DNA of 64,000 nucleotides. Source: Winogradskyella psychrotolerans RS-3 (GTDB taxonomy: Bacteria; Bacteroidota; Bacteroidia; Flavobacteriales; Flavobacteriaceae). Where the stretch lies: NCBI RefSeq assembly GCF_000427335.1, contig NZ_ATMR01000019.1, positions 1-64,000 on the forward strand, in the 5' to 3' direction. The notes beneath the pieces are model-generated. The model saw only the letters and a list, made by a program, of their open reading frames with translations. It searched no databases and was not told the origin of the DNA. Position 1 is the stretch's first letter; each line of letters opens with the position of its first letter. This document shows, one piece after another, positions 25,563 to 34,962 of the stretch. The position numbers and the translations under genes are program-made.

Positions 25563-25590
25563 AAAACCTAACTATTTAAAGTTAGGTTTT
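25563..25590 (-). terminator. terminator of the atp operon
   Basis: Perfect 10-base arms AAAACCTAAC / GTTAGGTTTT with an 8-base loop and further T on the minus strand. It lies after the atpG stop and before the hydrolase operon. Confidence 0.9.
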
Positions 25591-25633
25591 AGATGTTATT
25601 GAGATTCTTCACTTTCGTTCAGAATGACAAATA

Positions 25634-26494
25634 TTAGTTATTTAAAGCTTCAGCTCCACCAACAATCTCTAAGATCTCGTTAGTAATTGCTGCTTGTCTT
25701 GCTTTGTTGTAAGTTAATTTAAGTTGATCTCTTAACTCCGTTGCGTTATCTGTTGCTTTATGCATTGCTGTCATACGTGCACCATGCTCTGAAGCGAAAG
25801 AATCTCTAATACCTTTGTATAATTGTGTCTTTAAAGACTTCGGTATTAATTCTTCAATAATTTCTATCTTAGAGGGTTCAAAAACGTAATCTAAATTAAC
25901 GTTATCATCACCTTCAATAGGCACAATTGGTAAAAACTGTTCCGTCATTACAATTTGTGTCGCTGCGTTTTTAAAGTGATTGTAAACTATTTCAATCTTA
26001 TCAAATTCTCCAGCTACAAATTTTTCCATTAACATTTCTGCTATTTCAGAAACATTATCAAACGTTAAGTCTTCATACAAATCACTTTTATTTGCAATAA
26101 CTTTATTCGTTTTTTTGAAGGCATCATTTGCCTTCTTTCCTATTGCTAAATAAGAAACATCTTTGCCTGCATAAGTACCATTAGTAAGCCTAGTTACCTG
26201 CTTAATGATATTAGAATTAAATGCACCAGCCAAACCTCTATTAGAGGTTACAACAACTAAAAGTACGTTTTCTACTTCGCGTTGAACAGAATATTTACTT
26301 CCAGAATCTTCATCTAAAGTTGCACTCAAACTCTGAAGCAATTCCGTTAACTTATTAGAATAAGGACGCATTGCTGTAATAGCATCTTGGGCTTTCTTTA
26401 ACTTAGCAGCAGATACCATTTTCATGGCACTAGTAATCTGCATCGTTGATGATACCGATGATATTCTGTTTCTAATTTCCTTTAAATTCGCCAT
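25634..26494 (-). CDS. atpG: F1-ATP synthase gamma subunit
   Basis: A 286-residue central-shaft subunit. The N-terminal helix has the family pattern L-K-E-I-R-N-R-I-S-S-V with I-T-S-A-M-K-M-V-S-A-A-K-L. The C-terminal helix has H-G-A-R-M-T-A-M-H-K-A-T-D-N-A. Together they form the rotating coiled coil that couples F0 rotation to catalysis. It is the last gene of this operon; atpD and atpC are not here, which is usual in Bacteroidota. Confidence 0.97.
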   Translation of the reverse strand: MANLKEIRNRISSVSSTMQITSAMKMVSAAKLKKAQDAITAMRPYSNKLTELLQSLSATLDEDSGSKYSVQREVENVLLVVVTSNRGLAGAFNSNIIKQVTRLTNGTYAGKDVSYLAIGKKANDAFKKTNKVIANKSDLYEDLTFDNVSEIAEMLMEKFVAGEFDKIEIVYNHFKNAATQIVMTEQFLPIVPIEGDDNVNLDYVFEPSKIEIIEELIPKSLKTQLYKGIRDSFASEHGARMTAMHKATDNATELRDQLKLTYNKARQAAITNEILEIVGGAEALNN

Positions 26495-26554
26495 TCTTTA
26501 TATGATAAAGACTCCTTGCATAGGCTCAGAGTGACATTAGTTTAATAATTAAAA

Positions 26555-26590
26555 TTTAGAGTTATGAATACGCTTACTCATAACTCTAAA
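26555..26590. other. 13-base perfect inverted repeat between atpA and atpG
   Basis: TTTAGAGTTATGA (26555-26567) and its exact complement (26578-26590) enclose 10 bases. No strong T-run follows on the minus strand, so it is less likely a full terminator than an mRNA-stability or attenuation hairpin. Confidence 0.8.
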
Positions 26591-26599
26591 CTTATAACT

Positions 26600-28180
26600 T
26601 TATGATCGATACTTAGCTGAAAGATCCTTAGCTACACTTGTAAGTGTATCAATAACCTCATCAGTTAATTTACCTGCTTTAAGTAAATCTAGAGTATCTC
26701 TATGCTTTGCATTTAAGAACTCTAAATAATCGCGTTCAAATTCTTTTACTTTCTCAACAGGAACATCTTTTAACAAGTTCTTAGAACCCGCATAAATGAT
26801 AGCTACTTGATCTTCTACTTTGAAAGGATCGTTTTGTGCCTGCTTTAAGATTTCAACGTTACGCTTACCTTTGTTAATTACGTTTAAAGTAACGGCATCT
26901 AAATCGGATCCAAACTTAGCAAATGCTTCTAATTCACGGTACTGAGCTTGATCTAATTTTAATGTACCAGATACTTTTTTCATAGATTTAATCTGAGCAT
27001 TACCACCAACACGAGATACAGAAATACCTACGTTAATTGCTGGACGAACACCAGAGTTAAATAAATCACCATCTAAGAAAATCTGACCATCTGTAATAGA
27101 AATCACGTTAGTTGGGATATATGCTGAAACGTCACCTGCTTGTGTTTCAATAATTGGTAATGCTGTTAATGAACCACCACCTTTAACCATCGGTTTTAAA
27201 ACATCTGGAAGGTCATTCATTTCTTTAGCAATAGCATCATTATTAATGATTTTTGCAGAACGCTCTAATAATCTTGAGTGTAAATAAAATACATCACCAG
27301 GATAGGCCTCACGTCCTGGAGGACGTCTTAATAATAAAGATACCTCACGGTAAGCAACAGCTTGTTTTGATAAATCATCAAATACAATTAAAGCTGGTCT
27401 ACCAGTATCTCTAAAATACTCACCAATAGATGCTCCTGTAAAAGGCGCATAAACTTGCATTGCAGCAGGATCTGATGCATTTGCAGCTACTATTGTTGTG
27501 TAAGCTAAAGCACCTTTTTCTTCTAAAGTCTTAGCAATTAAAGCTACAGTAGAAGCCTTTTGGCCAATAGCAACATATATACAATATACAGGTTCACCTG
27601 CATCGTAAAATTCTTTTTGATTTAAGATCGCATCGATACAAACAGCTGTCTTACCAGTCTGTCTATCGCCAATTACCAACTCACGCTGACCTCTACCAAC
27701 TGGGATCATAGCATCAATAGCTTTAATACCTGTTTGTAACGGCTCAGTTACTGGCTCTCTGTAGATAACACCTGGTGCTTTACGCTCTAAAGGCATCTCA
27801 TAAGTTGTTCCAGCTATTGGTCCTTTACCATCAATTGGGTTCCCTAAAGTATCAACCACACGGCCAACAATACCTTCACCTACTTTTACAGATGCGATAC
27901 GTTCCGTACGTTTAACTGTAGAACCTTCTTTAATACCTACTGAAGTTCCTAGCAATACAATACCTACATTATCTTCTTCAAGGTTAAGTACGATTCCTTC
28001 TGCACCACCATCAAATTCAACTAATTCGCCATATTGCACATTAGCTAATCCGTAAGCACGTACAATACCATCACCTACAGTTAATACTGTTCCTACTTCG
28101 TCTAATGAAGCACCTGCTTCAAAACCTGAAAGTTGTTGTTTTAAGATTGCTGATATCTCAGCTGGTTTTACTTCTGCCAT
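26600..28180 (-). CDS. atpA: F1-ATP synthase alpha subunit
   Basis: A 526-residue non-catalytic nucleotide-binding subunit. The P-loop G-D-R-Q-T-G-K-T is the standard alpha-subunit variant. It also shows P-V-G-R-G-Q-R-E, the [21 protein letters not shown] segment and the conserved [13 protein letters not shown]. It alternates with beta subunits in the F1 hexamer. Length is normal, and it follows atpH by 55 bases. Confidence 0.98.
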   Translation of the reverse strand: MAEVKPAEISAILKQQLSGFEAGASLDEVGTVLTVGDGIVRAYGLANVQYGELVEFDGGAEGIVLNLEEDNVGIVLLGTSVGIKEGSTVKRTERIASVKVGEGIVGRVVDTLGNPIDGKGPIAGTTYEMPLERKAPGVIYREPVTEPLQTGIKAIDAMIPVGRGQRELVIGDRQTGKTAVCIDAILNQKEFYDAGEPVYCIYVAIGQKASTVALIAKTLEEKGALAYTTIVAANASDPAAMQVYAPFTGASIGEYFRDTGRPALIVFDDLSKQAVAYREVSLLLRRPPGREAYPGDVFYLHSRLLERSAKIINNDAIAKEMNDLPDVLKPMVKGGGSLTALPIIETQAGDVSAYIPTNVISITDGQIFLDGDLFNSGVRPAINVGISVSRVGGNAQIKSMKKVSGTLKLDQAQYRELEAFAKFGSDLDAVTLNVINKGKRNVEILKQAQNDPFKVEDQVAIIYAGSKNLLKDVPVEKVKEFERDYLEFLNAKHRDTLDLLKAGKLTDEVIDTLTSVAKDLSAKYRS

Positions 28181-28235
28181 CTCTTTTAGTCTTTAGCTTT
28201 TAGCTGTTAGCCTTTAGGGCTTATCTAAAACTATA

Positions 28236-28772
28236 TTAATTTAGTGTAAATTCTCTTTTTAATTTATCAAGTTTGTTTGAAATACTAGCATTATACTGAA
28301 TATCACCAACTCTTAATATGAAACCACCTAAAATGCTTTCATCTATAATATTTTCTACTTCTGCGTCTTTTCCTGTAAGTTCTTTAACCTTAGCTAATAC
28401 TTTAGTTTTTAAATCTTCAGTAAGTGGAATTGCCGTTGTAACGGTTGCTACTTGGCTACCTCTTAACTCATCATATAAATGAACATAACTTAAAGCTACA
28501 TCATTTAGTAATGGTAACCTTTTGTTAGTGATTAAAGTATCGAATAAGTTAGTCGTTGCCACATTCGCATCTTTGAATACAGCTAATAATACCGCTTTTT
28601 TATCCGAAGATCTTACAACAGGACTTTGAAGCATCTGATTTAAATCTTCACTCTCAGCGATGGCTTTAGCGATTGATTTCATATCACTATTTACCACCTC
28701 AGCAGATTTTTGATCTGTTGCTAAGCTTAAAACCGCTTTAGCATATCGTATTGCCGCTCTTGATCCTGACAT
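28236..28772 (-). CDS. atpH: F1-ATP synthase delta subunit (OSCP)
   Basis: A 178-residue subunit that ties the peripheral stalk to the top of F1. The helical N-terminal domain begins S-R-A-A-I-R-Y-A-K-A. The C-terminal family signature is I-D-E-S-I-L-G-G-F-I-L-R-V-G-D. Six bases separate it from atpF. Confidence 0.95.
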   Translation of the reverse strand: MSGSRAAIRYAKAVLSLATDQKSAEVVNSDMKSIAKAIAESEDLNQMLQSPVVRSSDKKAVLLAVFKDANVATTNLFDTLITNKRLPLLNDVALSYVHLYDELRGSQVATVTTAIPLTEDLKTKVLAKVKELTGKDAEVENIIDESILGGFILRVGDIQYNASISNKLDKLKREFTLN

Positions 28773-28778
28773 CTCTTA

Positions 28779-29279
28779 CTAGTTTAAAGTTGCTTCTGCT
28801 AACATAGACTCAACTAATTCTAGTTGTTTGTCTTTGTTAGATAATTCGTTACGCACTACTTTTTCAGCGATTTCTATAGATAAACCTGCAACATGACTTT
28901 TTAATTCTGCCATAGCTGCTTTCTTTTCACTAGTAATAGCTTCTTGTGCTTGTGCAATCATTTTATTTGCTTGCGTTTTAGCTTCCGCTTCAGCATCTGC
29001 AATCATTTTGCTTTTAAGCTCACGAGCTTCTTTAAGCATTGATTCTCTTTCTAATCTTGCTTCTTGCAATAATCTTTGATTATCTGCTTGAAGGTTTGCC
29101 ATTTCACGTTTCGCTTTTTCAGCTGCGTCTAAAGCACTTTGAATACCTTCTTCTCTTTCATGTAATGACGTAAGAATTGGTTTCCATGCAAACTTCACCA
29201 TTAACGCTATTAATGCCAACAACAATATTGTTGATACTACAAATAATCCTGGTGAAAAATCGTTTAATAATGTTTCCAT
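28779..29279 (-). CDS. atpF: F0-ATP synthase b subunit
   Basis: A 166-residue peripheral-stalk subunit. One N-terminal membrane helix (about 10-30, followed by K-F-A-W-K-P-I) leads into a long Ala/Glu/Lys-rich coiled coil over residues 35-155. It forms the stator that holds F1 against the a subunit. It lies between atpE and atpH, as expected. Confidence 0.96.
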   Translation of the reverse strand: METLLNDFSPGLFVVSTILLLALIALMVKFAWKPILTSLHEREEGIQSALDAAEKAKREMANLQADNQRLLQEARLERESMLKEARELKSKMIADAEAEAKTQANKMIAQAQEAITSEKKAAMAELKSHVAGLSIEIAEKVVRNELSNKDKQLELVESMLAEATLN

Positions 29280-29315
29280 CCTATTAACTAATTAGGTGTT
29301 ATTCTTTTTTAATTT

Positions 29316-29357
29316 AAAAACACGTCCTGCAACCAACCGTTACAGGATAGTGTTTTT
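29316..29357 (-). other. stable hairpin in the atpE-atpF spacer
   Basis: AAAAACACGTCCTG (29316-29329) pairs with CAGGATAGTGTTTTT (29343-29357) with one bulge and a 13-base loop. On the minus strand the stem ends in T5 followed by AAATT. It lies just after atpE, so it may reduce read-through or protect the 3' end of the c-subunit message. Either would raise c relative to downstream subunits. Confidence 0.75.
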
Positions 29358-29375
29358 GTAAATTTGATTTGGTTC

Positions 29376-29594
<219 letters not shown>

Positions 29595-29614
29595 TTAAAT
29601 TAAAAAAATTCTTA

Positions 29615-30787
29615 TTAAATAAAATCTCCTCTAACGTCCTCTACGTCCGATGAAATTTCATGATCATGATCGTGTTCATGATCGTGTTCTGCTACAGCCA
29701 TACCAATAAATAAAGCTGACAACATTGTAAAAATATACGCTTGTAAAAACGCTACTAATAATTCGATTAATAAAAGGAAAAATGATAATACAAATGATAA
29801 GCTTGTTGCACCAACAACACCTAAAGATTCTTTAAGCGTAAACATAATAGCAATTAAACTCATTAATACAATGTGTCCTGCAGAAATGTTTGCAAACAAA
29901 CGCACTAATAATGAGAATGGCTTAATAATAAAAGCACCTACCAATTCAATTACAGCTAATATTGGCTTAACGAATATTGGGACACCTGGCATCCATAAAA
30001 TATGCATCCAGTAATCTTTATTACCACTTATAGTATAAATAATTAAAGTAAATATAGCTAAACATGCTGTTACTGCTAATTGACCTGTAACATTAAAACC
30101 TAAAGGTGTTAAGCCTGCCATGTTTAAAATCCATATAAAGAAAAATACGGTTAAAAGATACCCTGTAAACCTACGGTAGTGCTTTTCTCCAATATTTGGT
30201 CTTGCAATTTCGTCTCTTACGTAAAGCACTAATGGCTCTAGTATACGGCCAAAACCTGTTGGGATTTGTTTTTTCTTATATTGTTTCGCTAATCTAGAGA
30301 ACCAAAATAACATTAAAAGACCAATTAATAAGATCCCAACGACACTTTTAGTAATTGAAAAATCTAAAACCTTGGTACCATTAGTTGCATGATGATCAGC
30401 ATCAAAACTAACAGCCGTGGCTCCTTTTTCTAATTCGTAAATTTTTGAGTGAATCTTTGTAAACTTAAGACCGTCTTTTTCAACAATAACTTGTCCGTTA
30501 TCATCATGGTGAAACTCCGAAGACATAAACGTCACTAATCCTTCAGAAGACCAAAGAATTACAGGTAACGCCACACCAAAATGTTTACGCTCTCCAGAAT
30601 CATCTGTATACGAAAACAAATTAAAATCGTGAGAGTCTTTTAGGTGGTGAACTATATATTCCTCTACCTGTTGTTTACCAGAAACTTGACCTCCATCTCC
30701 GCCAGCGTTGAACGCTGAAATAGACGATGGTAAAAACATCAAAACTGCTAATACTAAAAACTTAAAACTGTGCTGAACTATCTTCAT
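29615..30787 (-). CDS. atpB: F0-ATP synthase a subunit with signal peptide and His-rich tail
   Basis: The frame is open from 30838, but the ATG at 30787 (residue 18 of the long form) starts M-K-I-V-Q-H-S-F-K-F, a good signal peptide, and the promoter at 30826-30833 lies between the two starts. I therefore use 30787 (390 residues). An N-terminal periplasmic region of about 130 residues, usual in Bacteroidota, precedes the membrane helices. The essential Arg is in L-V-R-L-F-A-N-I-S-A-G-H. The C-terminus carries an unusual H-D-H-E-H-D-H-D-H-E tail. The protein forms the proton half-channels against the c-ring. Confidence 0.95.
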   Translation of the reverse strand: MKIVQHSFKFLVLAVLMFLPSSISAFNAGGDGGQVSGKQQVEEYIVHHLKDSHDFNLFSYTDDSGERKHFGVALPVILWSSEGLVTFMSSEFHHDDNGQVIVEKDGLKFTKIHSKIYELEKGATAVSFDADHHATNGTKVLDFSITKSVVGILLIGLLMLFWFSRLAKQYKKKQIPTGFGRILEPLVLYVRDEIARPNIGEKHYRRFTGYLLTVFFFIWILNMAGLTPLGFNVTGQLAVTACLAIFTLIIYTISGNKDYWMHILWMPGVPIFVKPILAVIELVGAFIIKPFSLLVRLFANISAGHIVLMSLIAIMFTLKESLGVVGATSLSFVLSFFLLLIELLVAFLQAYIFTMLSALFIGMAVAEHDHEHDHDHEISSDVEDVRGDFI

Positions 30788-30825
30788 TCTAATAAAATAA
30801 AAAAAACCTCTTCTCAAATTCCGTG

Positions 30826-30833
30826 CAAAAGTA
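30826..30833 (-). promoter_or_regulatory. promoter of atpB-led operon
   Basis: The minus strand reads TACTTTTG (exact TANNTTTG) with a TTG about 18 bases upstream (complement of 30852-30854) as a possible -33 element. It gives a leader of about 35 bases to the ATG at 30787. Confidence 0.65.
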
Positions 30834-30868
30834 CGCAATTTATTAAAATAACAATATGTTTTTTGAGT

Positions 30869-31267
30869 CTAATATTTAAACCCCATTTTAGATATAATTT
30901 TAACCACAAAAAACACCTCCATTCCTAGAAACAAGAGTAATGGAATTAAAATGTTCAATTCTTCGGTAGTATTTAAAACCTCAATATTAAAAACAGAATC
31001 TTTAAACGCTACATAAAATAGCACCCCTTTTATAAAAAGGGTAGGTAAATAGATAAATCCGAGTTGAGTCTCTAAACTTTTAATTAGGGAAAAAAATTGA
31101 AAATGAACACATATCATCAATGATGCCACAGCAAAAAAGATATTAGTATCCCAAAGACTAAACCGGACAGAACTATTAAGTGTACTCAAAATATAATCTT
31201 GTGAAAAATGAATAACCAAAAATAATATTGAAAATGACACTATATATATAGCAAGAGATTTAATCAT
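30869..31267 (-). CDS. four-helix membrane protein of the atp locus
   Basis: A 132-residue hydrophobic protein with four predicted helices (about 5-25, 42-62, 70-92, 105-125) and a basic C-terminus. It lies in the position usually held by AtpI-type accessory proteins, between the AtpZ-like gene and atpB, and is conserved in flavobacteria as an uncharacterised family (possibly DUF6168; I am not certain of the number). Its start overlaps the upstream stop by 8 bases. A role in F0 assembly or ion supply is inferred from position. Confidence 0.75.
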   Translation of the reverse strand: MIKSLAIYIVSFSILFLVIHFSQDYILSTLNSSVRFSLWDTNIFFAVASLMICVHFQFFSLIKSLETQLGFIYLPTLFIKGVLFYVAFKDSVFNIEVLNTTEELNILIPLLLFLGMEVFFVVKIISKMGFKY

Positions 31268-31478
31268 CTTCTTTAGACATTTTTAAAACTTGAGAAATCA
31301 CCAAATACATTGAAACAAAAATTGAAAGTAGTGTTATGGTCGTTTCCAAATAATCTGTACTAAACTTGGTATCTAACCATTGCCCTAAATAATTACCAAG
31401 AAAAATGGTGCCTCCCATTTGAAACGCAACAGACGTAAACCTAATAAACTTATTAGGGCCTTTATTTGCTTTGGACAC
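31260..31478 (-). CDS. AtpZ/AtpI family membrane protein
   Basis: A two-helix membrane protein (A-F-Q-M-G-G-T-I-F-L-G-N-Y-L-G-Q-W-L-D is the typical first helix) of the AtpZ/AtpI type, thought to assist c-ring assembly or magnesium/calcium movement. Frames are open from ATG at 31514 and 31502, but these overlap the bactofilin gene by 53 or 41 bases. The GTG at 31478 (M-S-K-A-N-K-G-P-N-K-F) cuts the overlap to 17 bases and gives the usual length of about 72 residues. The start choice is therefore uncertain; the family call is firm. Confidence 0.82.
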   Translation of the reverse strand: MSKANKGPNKFIRFTSVAFQMGGTIFLGNYLGQWLDTKFSTDYLETTITLLSIFVSMYLVISQVLKMSKEDD

Positions 31479-31857
31479 TTTGAGCTTGTGTAGATTGGGC
31501 ATTAACAGGCTCATTAGACAGTGATTTAACCGTCCCTTTCATACTACATGTAGCATTGAATGTCGCACCAGGCTCAACAGCCAACTTATTAATATGCACT
31601 TCCCCTTCAATATGAGCTGTAGCCTTTAAAGATAATGTACCAGACAGAATAAGCTTTCCTGAAAATTTACCTTCAAAATCCGCATTTTCACCTTGTAAAG
31701 TTCCTTTAATATAACCCGATTTACCGACCACTATTTTGCCCGAAGTTTTAACGTTACCTTCTATTGTACCGTCAATTCTAAATGGCCCTTGGCTAGCTAT
31801 GTCACCTACAATTTTAGTGCCTTGTGCTATAATATTTTGTTGTGTCGTTGCTTCCAT
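31462..31857 (-). CDS. bactofilin family polymer-forming cytoskeletal protein
   Basis: A 131-residue protein. The core (about 10-110) is a right-handed beta-helix of short repeats, each with a Gly and a hydrophobic ladder (G-T-I-E-G-N-V, G-K-I-V-V-G-K-S-G-Y-I-K-G, S-G-T-L-S-L-K-A-T-A-H-I-E-G-E-V). This is typical of bactofilins, which self-assemble into filaments at the membrane. The C-terminal tail is Gln/Ser/Val-rich. It lies between sprE and the atp accessory genes and overlaps the latter. Confidence 0.92.
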   Translation of the reverse strand: MEATTQQNIIAQGTKIVGDIASQGPFRIDGTIEGNVKTSGKIVVGKSGYIKGTLQGENADFEGKFSGKLILSGTLSLKATAHIEGEVHINKLAVEPGATFNATCSMKGTVKSLSNEPVNAQSTQAQSVQSK

Positions 31858-31916
31858 AGTTGATTGGTCTTTTGTTTTTTTCTGTCTGGAGAAAACATAA
31901 TGATCTGATTTTTAAA

Positions 31917-34538
31917 TTACTGTAACTCTAAATACGCATTTAAGTTTTTATGTCGCTGAATAATTGCATAGTTCGGCGAAGAAATTGCAAAATATGGTCG
32001 GGTAATTTTTGGTTTTAATAGTCGTCCTCTTTTATCTTTCTCTCCCGTCTTAAGTAATTCTCCAAAGCCTTTTGCTCCACCGATACTTTTTAATCCATGT
32101 ACCACAACAAAGGTAGTATTGTCGTCGTATAGATCTTTTGATGTGGTGAGATCAAAGTATTTTATTTTCGCAACTTCTTCGTTTAGGGTTGTGATAAAGG
32201 TTTCAATATCCTCACCCGAATTATTTTCAAATTGAAATATAACATTAAATTTATCGACATCATCATCTGAAACAAATTCCTTTTTAGCCAACACAGGAAT
32301 CGCATCTTTTAAGATTTCTTGTGCTTTTTTGCCTTCTTCCGTATTAGCATAGGTTAATGCTATATAGTTAATCCCTTCTTTATAAGCTTCAAAACCATAA
32401 AGCCTTCCTTTTGCTGATGCTTTTAAAATTTCGAATTTAGGAACAAAATCATCACCTTCTAAGCGCTTAATCTGTACTTCGGCTTCTGCTATTACAGCAG
32501 CATAAGCTTCATTCTCAAATTGCCTATAGAGTTTGGTGTAGATCGCTTCAGGACTATTTTCGTCCTTAGATAATTCGGACTGTGGATTTAATAGAATTTC
32601 AGCATATCTCGAATCTGGATAATTTAAGACAATTGCATTTTTCATCGCTTCTGCCTTTTGGTTCAATCCTAATTCGATATAAATACGATACAGATTATAT
32701 TTTGAAGGTAAAATTAATCGGTCTTCAGGGTCATTTTCTAACAAATTTTCAAACCTGTTTTTCGATAACTGAAATTCTTTGAACTTTTCCTTGTAGATAA
32801 TTCCTAATTGATAATAAGCATAATTTCGTTCTGTAGCAATACTATCAATTTCGCTTTGATTTGTTGGCAGAGACGCTAAATACGTTTCAGGATTAAAACG
32901 CTCATCTTCGACTAAAGAAGCGACCAAATCATCATCTTTTGTAGTATTTACAATATCTGCTCGTTGGCTAGAATGCCTCCAATTATCTTGAAGTTTGCGA
33001 TCTCCCCAAAGTTTTAAAAATTCATTTTTACCATAAGCTACAGTAGTAGCGTTGTAGAAATAAAAACTACTAGCACCATTTGCAGAATTACCCGTTTGAA
33101 TCTGTCTAGACATTCCTGGTGGAGTAAGCTTACTTTTTAAATTTCCTTGACTATTTTGGAGTGATTGCGTTGCCGGCGTCGTTTGGCTTTGTTGTTTTTT
33201 TAAAGCCTCTTCTTGTTGTTTCTGATCTTCGATAGCTTTAATTCGAAGCTCATCCGTATATTTTGTGTAAATCGCTAGTTGCTCTGATTCTGGAAGCTTA
33301 ACCATTCGCAGAATACTGTCGTTAGTTTGCGCTATACCTTCGTAATATATTACATCATCTAAATTTTCGCGCTTTCTTTTAATGATTCTATATGGCTTAG
33401 TATTAGCAACCATTGCCGTCATCGTACTATCATAATATGCACCTGCCGTTTTATAAATGTTTCTATCAAAATACATGTTCCCCAAAGTCTCATAACTAAG
33501 TGATCTTAGATACTTATCAGAGGTTGTTTTTCTAAGCGATTTATTATAGTAGACCTCAGAAAGACTATCTGATGCGTTACTACGATGATATTCTGCAATG
33601 CGATAATAAATCTTATCTAAAAACGGTCTGTTTTCTCTGTTCTCTTCTAAATCTGTAAGGTATTCTTCAAACTCAATTTGATCACCGTTTAATACATCAA
33701 AGTTGTTAGATTTTTCGATATGTGCATTGATGTAAAAAGATCTTGGTATTTGACGATGCATATCTATAATCGCATCGAATTCTATATTTGCACTGTCCTT
33801 TTTACCAAATTCGTTATATAATTGTCCTTTAATAAAATGATAACGTGCTTTTTCTCTTTTAACCGTTGTGTTTTCTGCCGCAATCGCTAGTTGCGCTATG
33901 GCGCTATCTTTAGATTTTGTATTGATATAAGCTTGAGCCAAAGCTGCTGCAGCATCTGCCAAATCCTGACCTTCAATCTCTTCTTCGCGTAACAGACGTT
34001 TTAGCTTATCAATAGCTCCTTGATTATTATCTAAACGCATATTTGTTTTTTCGCGCCAGATTTTAACCTGATTAATTTTATCGCTAGTTGGATATTTATT
34101 TAAAATATTGTTGAAAGCAGCCATAGCTGGTACAAAGCGTTGATCAAAATAACGGGCTTGACCTAACAATAAATACGCTTCGTCTATCTGAGGATTTTTT
34201 TCCTTTCCATCGATATTCATGCCATGTACCTGAATTGCCTTAATGGCTTTTTCTTCGGCACGATCAAAATCGGCATTTTTGGTTTGTCCTGGTAGAAATA
34301 TGTCTTCAGAGACATTCATTCTTTCAACAGGAAGCATCTGCCAGAAATTTTCTGTAAACTCATTATTAACTCCATCTTTTCCGCGCTCTAATGCGATATT
34401 GCCATTATAAAGCACATTGTATTTTGTGCCCATAGCATGGAAGTTTCTGTTAATGAATTTATCTTTTTTACGCGAGCAACTTTGGGTAAGCATTACCACG
34501 CAACATAGAGATACTATAATTTTGTAATAGGTTTTCAA
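31917..34538 (-). CDS. sprE: gliding motility / T9SS lipoprotein SprE (PorW type)
   Basis: An 873-residue TPR lipoprotein of the length known for SprE, which is needed for type IX secretion and gliding in Flavobacterium. The signal peptide leads to a lipobox Cys at residue 21 (T-Q-S-C-S-R-K-K). TPR-like helical repeats run from about 115 to 400 and again from 580 to 740. Between them lies a Gln-rich low-complexity stretch (about 430-485). The conserved opening F-H-A-M-G-T-K-Y-N-V-L-Y-N-G and the C-terminal Y-F-A-I-S-S-P-N-Y-A-I-I fit the family. The start codon is TTG; a stop lies four codons upstream and no ATG is available. It serves the secretion of proteins such as the two T9SS cargos here. 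Confidence 0.92.
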   Translation of the reverse strand: MKTYYKIIVSLCCVVMLTQSCSRKKDKFINRNFHAMGTKYNVLYNGNIALERGKDGVNNEFTENFWQMLPVERMNVSEDIFLPGQTKNADFDRAEEKAIKAIQVHGMNIDGKEKNPQIDEAYLLLGQARYFDQRFVPAMAAFNNILNKYPTSDKINQVKIWREKTNMRLDNNQGAIDKLKRLLREEEIEGQDLADAAAALAQAYINTKSKDSAIAQLAIAAENTTVKREKARYHFIKGQLYNEFGKKDSANIEFDAIIDMHRQIPRSFYINAHIEKSNNFDVLNGDQIEFEEYLTDLEENRENRPFLDKIYYRIAEYHRSNASDSLSEVYYNKSLRKTTSDKYLRSLSYETLGNMYFDRNIYKTAGAYYDSTMTAMVANTKPYRIIKRKRENLDDVIYYEGIAQTNDSILRMVKLPESEQLAIYTKYTDELRIKAIEDQKQQEEALKKQQSQTTPATQSLQNSQGNLKSKLTPPGMSRQIQTGNSANGASSFYFYNATTVAYGKNEFLKLWGDRKLQDNWRHSSQRADIVNTTKDDDLVASLVEDERFNPETYLASLPTNQSEIDSIATERNYAYYQLGIIYKEKFKEFQLSKNRFENLLENDPEDRLILPSKYNLYRIYIELGLNQKAEAMKNAIVLNYPDSRYAEILLNPQSELSKDENSPEAIYTKLYRQFENEAYAAVIAEAEVQIKRLEGDDFVPKFEILKASAKGRLYGFEAYKEGINYIALTYANTEEGKKAQEILKDAIPVLAKKEFVSDDDVDKFNVIFQFENNSGEDIETFITTLNEEVAKIKYFDLTTSKDLYDDNTTFVVVHGLKSIGGAKGFGELLKTGEKDKRGRLLKPKITRPYFAISSPNYAIIQRHKNLNAYLELQ

Positions 34539-34827
34539 ACGTTGGTTCTATTTAATATTGACACCAATTAAACACTTAATTATGGCTTATAATTTAATGC
34601 TAAATAAGTATTATAGATAACTTAAAAACACTCTGTTTAGTGTGTTATGTGGTAAAAATAAGGATCTTTTTGAATTTGAGGCTGAATTTTAGAAGATATT
34701 AGACTGCTTCGCTGTTAGAATCAAGAATAAAGACTTGATTGTAGTTTGTTTGAGATTGTTAAATGAATTAAAAAATTAATATTCACGCAAAGTCGCGAAG
34801 ATGCAAAGGCTCACTCCTGCATAAAAA

Positions 34828-34860
34828 AAATTGGCATGAAAATGATTTTCATGCCAATTT
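34828..34860 (-). terminator. terminator of the ABC transporter operon
   Basis: Perfect 16-base arms (34828-34843 and 34845-34860) forming a long hairpin with GGCATGAAAA/TTTTCATGCC, followed on the minus strand by a T8 run. It lies downstream of the ATPase gene. Confidence 0.9.
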
Positions 34861-34916
34861 GAATTGTTTTGAAATTTAATAATGCTTTGCTATAACACGC
34901 AAATTATATGTTGCAC

Positions 34917-34936
34917 GGACAAGTCGCGACTTGTCC
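34917..34936. repeat. perfect 20-base palindrome
   Basis: GGACAAGTCGCGACTTGTCC is fully self-complementary and sits 27 bases after the stop of the ABC ATPase gene. It is more G+C-rich than its surroundings. Probably a dispersed intergenic element; only one copy is in this window. Confidence 0.8.
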
Positions 34937-34962
34937 CTACGGGGATTTCAATTTTATTCTTT

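Larger units (their letters stand above)
34539..34962. other. 424-base intergenic region rich in dispersed repeats
   Basis: No gene seen. It contains a GCTTCGCT-type repeat (34699-34735) similar to one at 40976-41006, a CGCAAAGTCGCGAAGATGCAAAG stretch typical of flavobacterial intergenic sequence, a strong terminator (34828-34860) and a perfect 20-base palindrome (34917-34936). The sprE promoter must lie here but shows no clear TANNTTTG. Confidence 0.6.

Noticed and set aside
34539..34962. tRNA or structured RNA in the intergenic region
   Set aside because: The dyads are explained by a terminator and simple palindromes, and no cloverleaf or conserved tRNA arm sequences were found.
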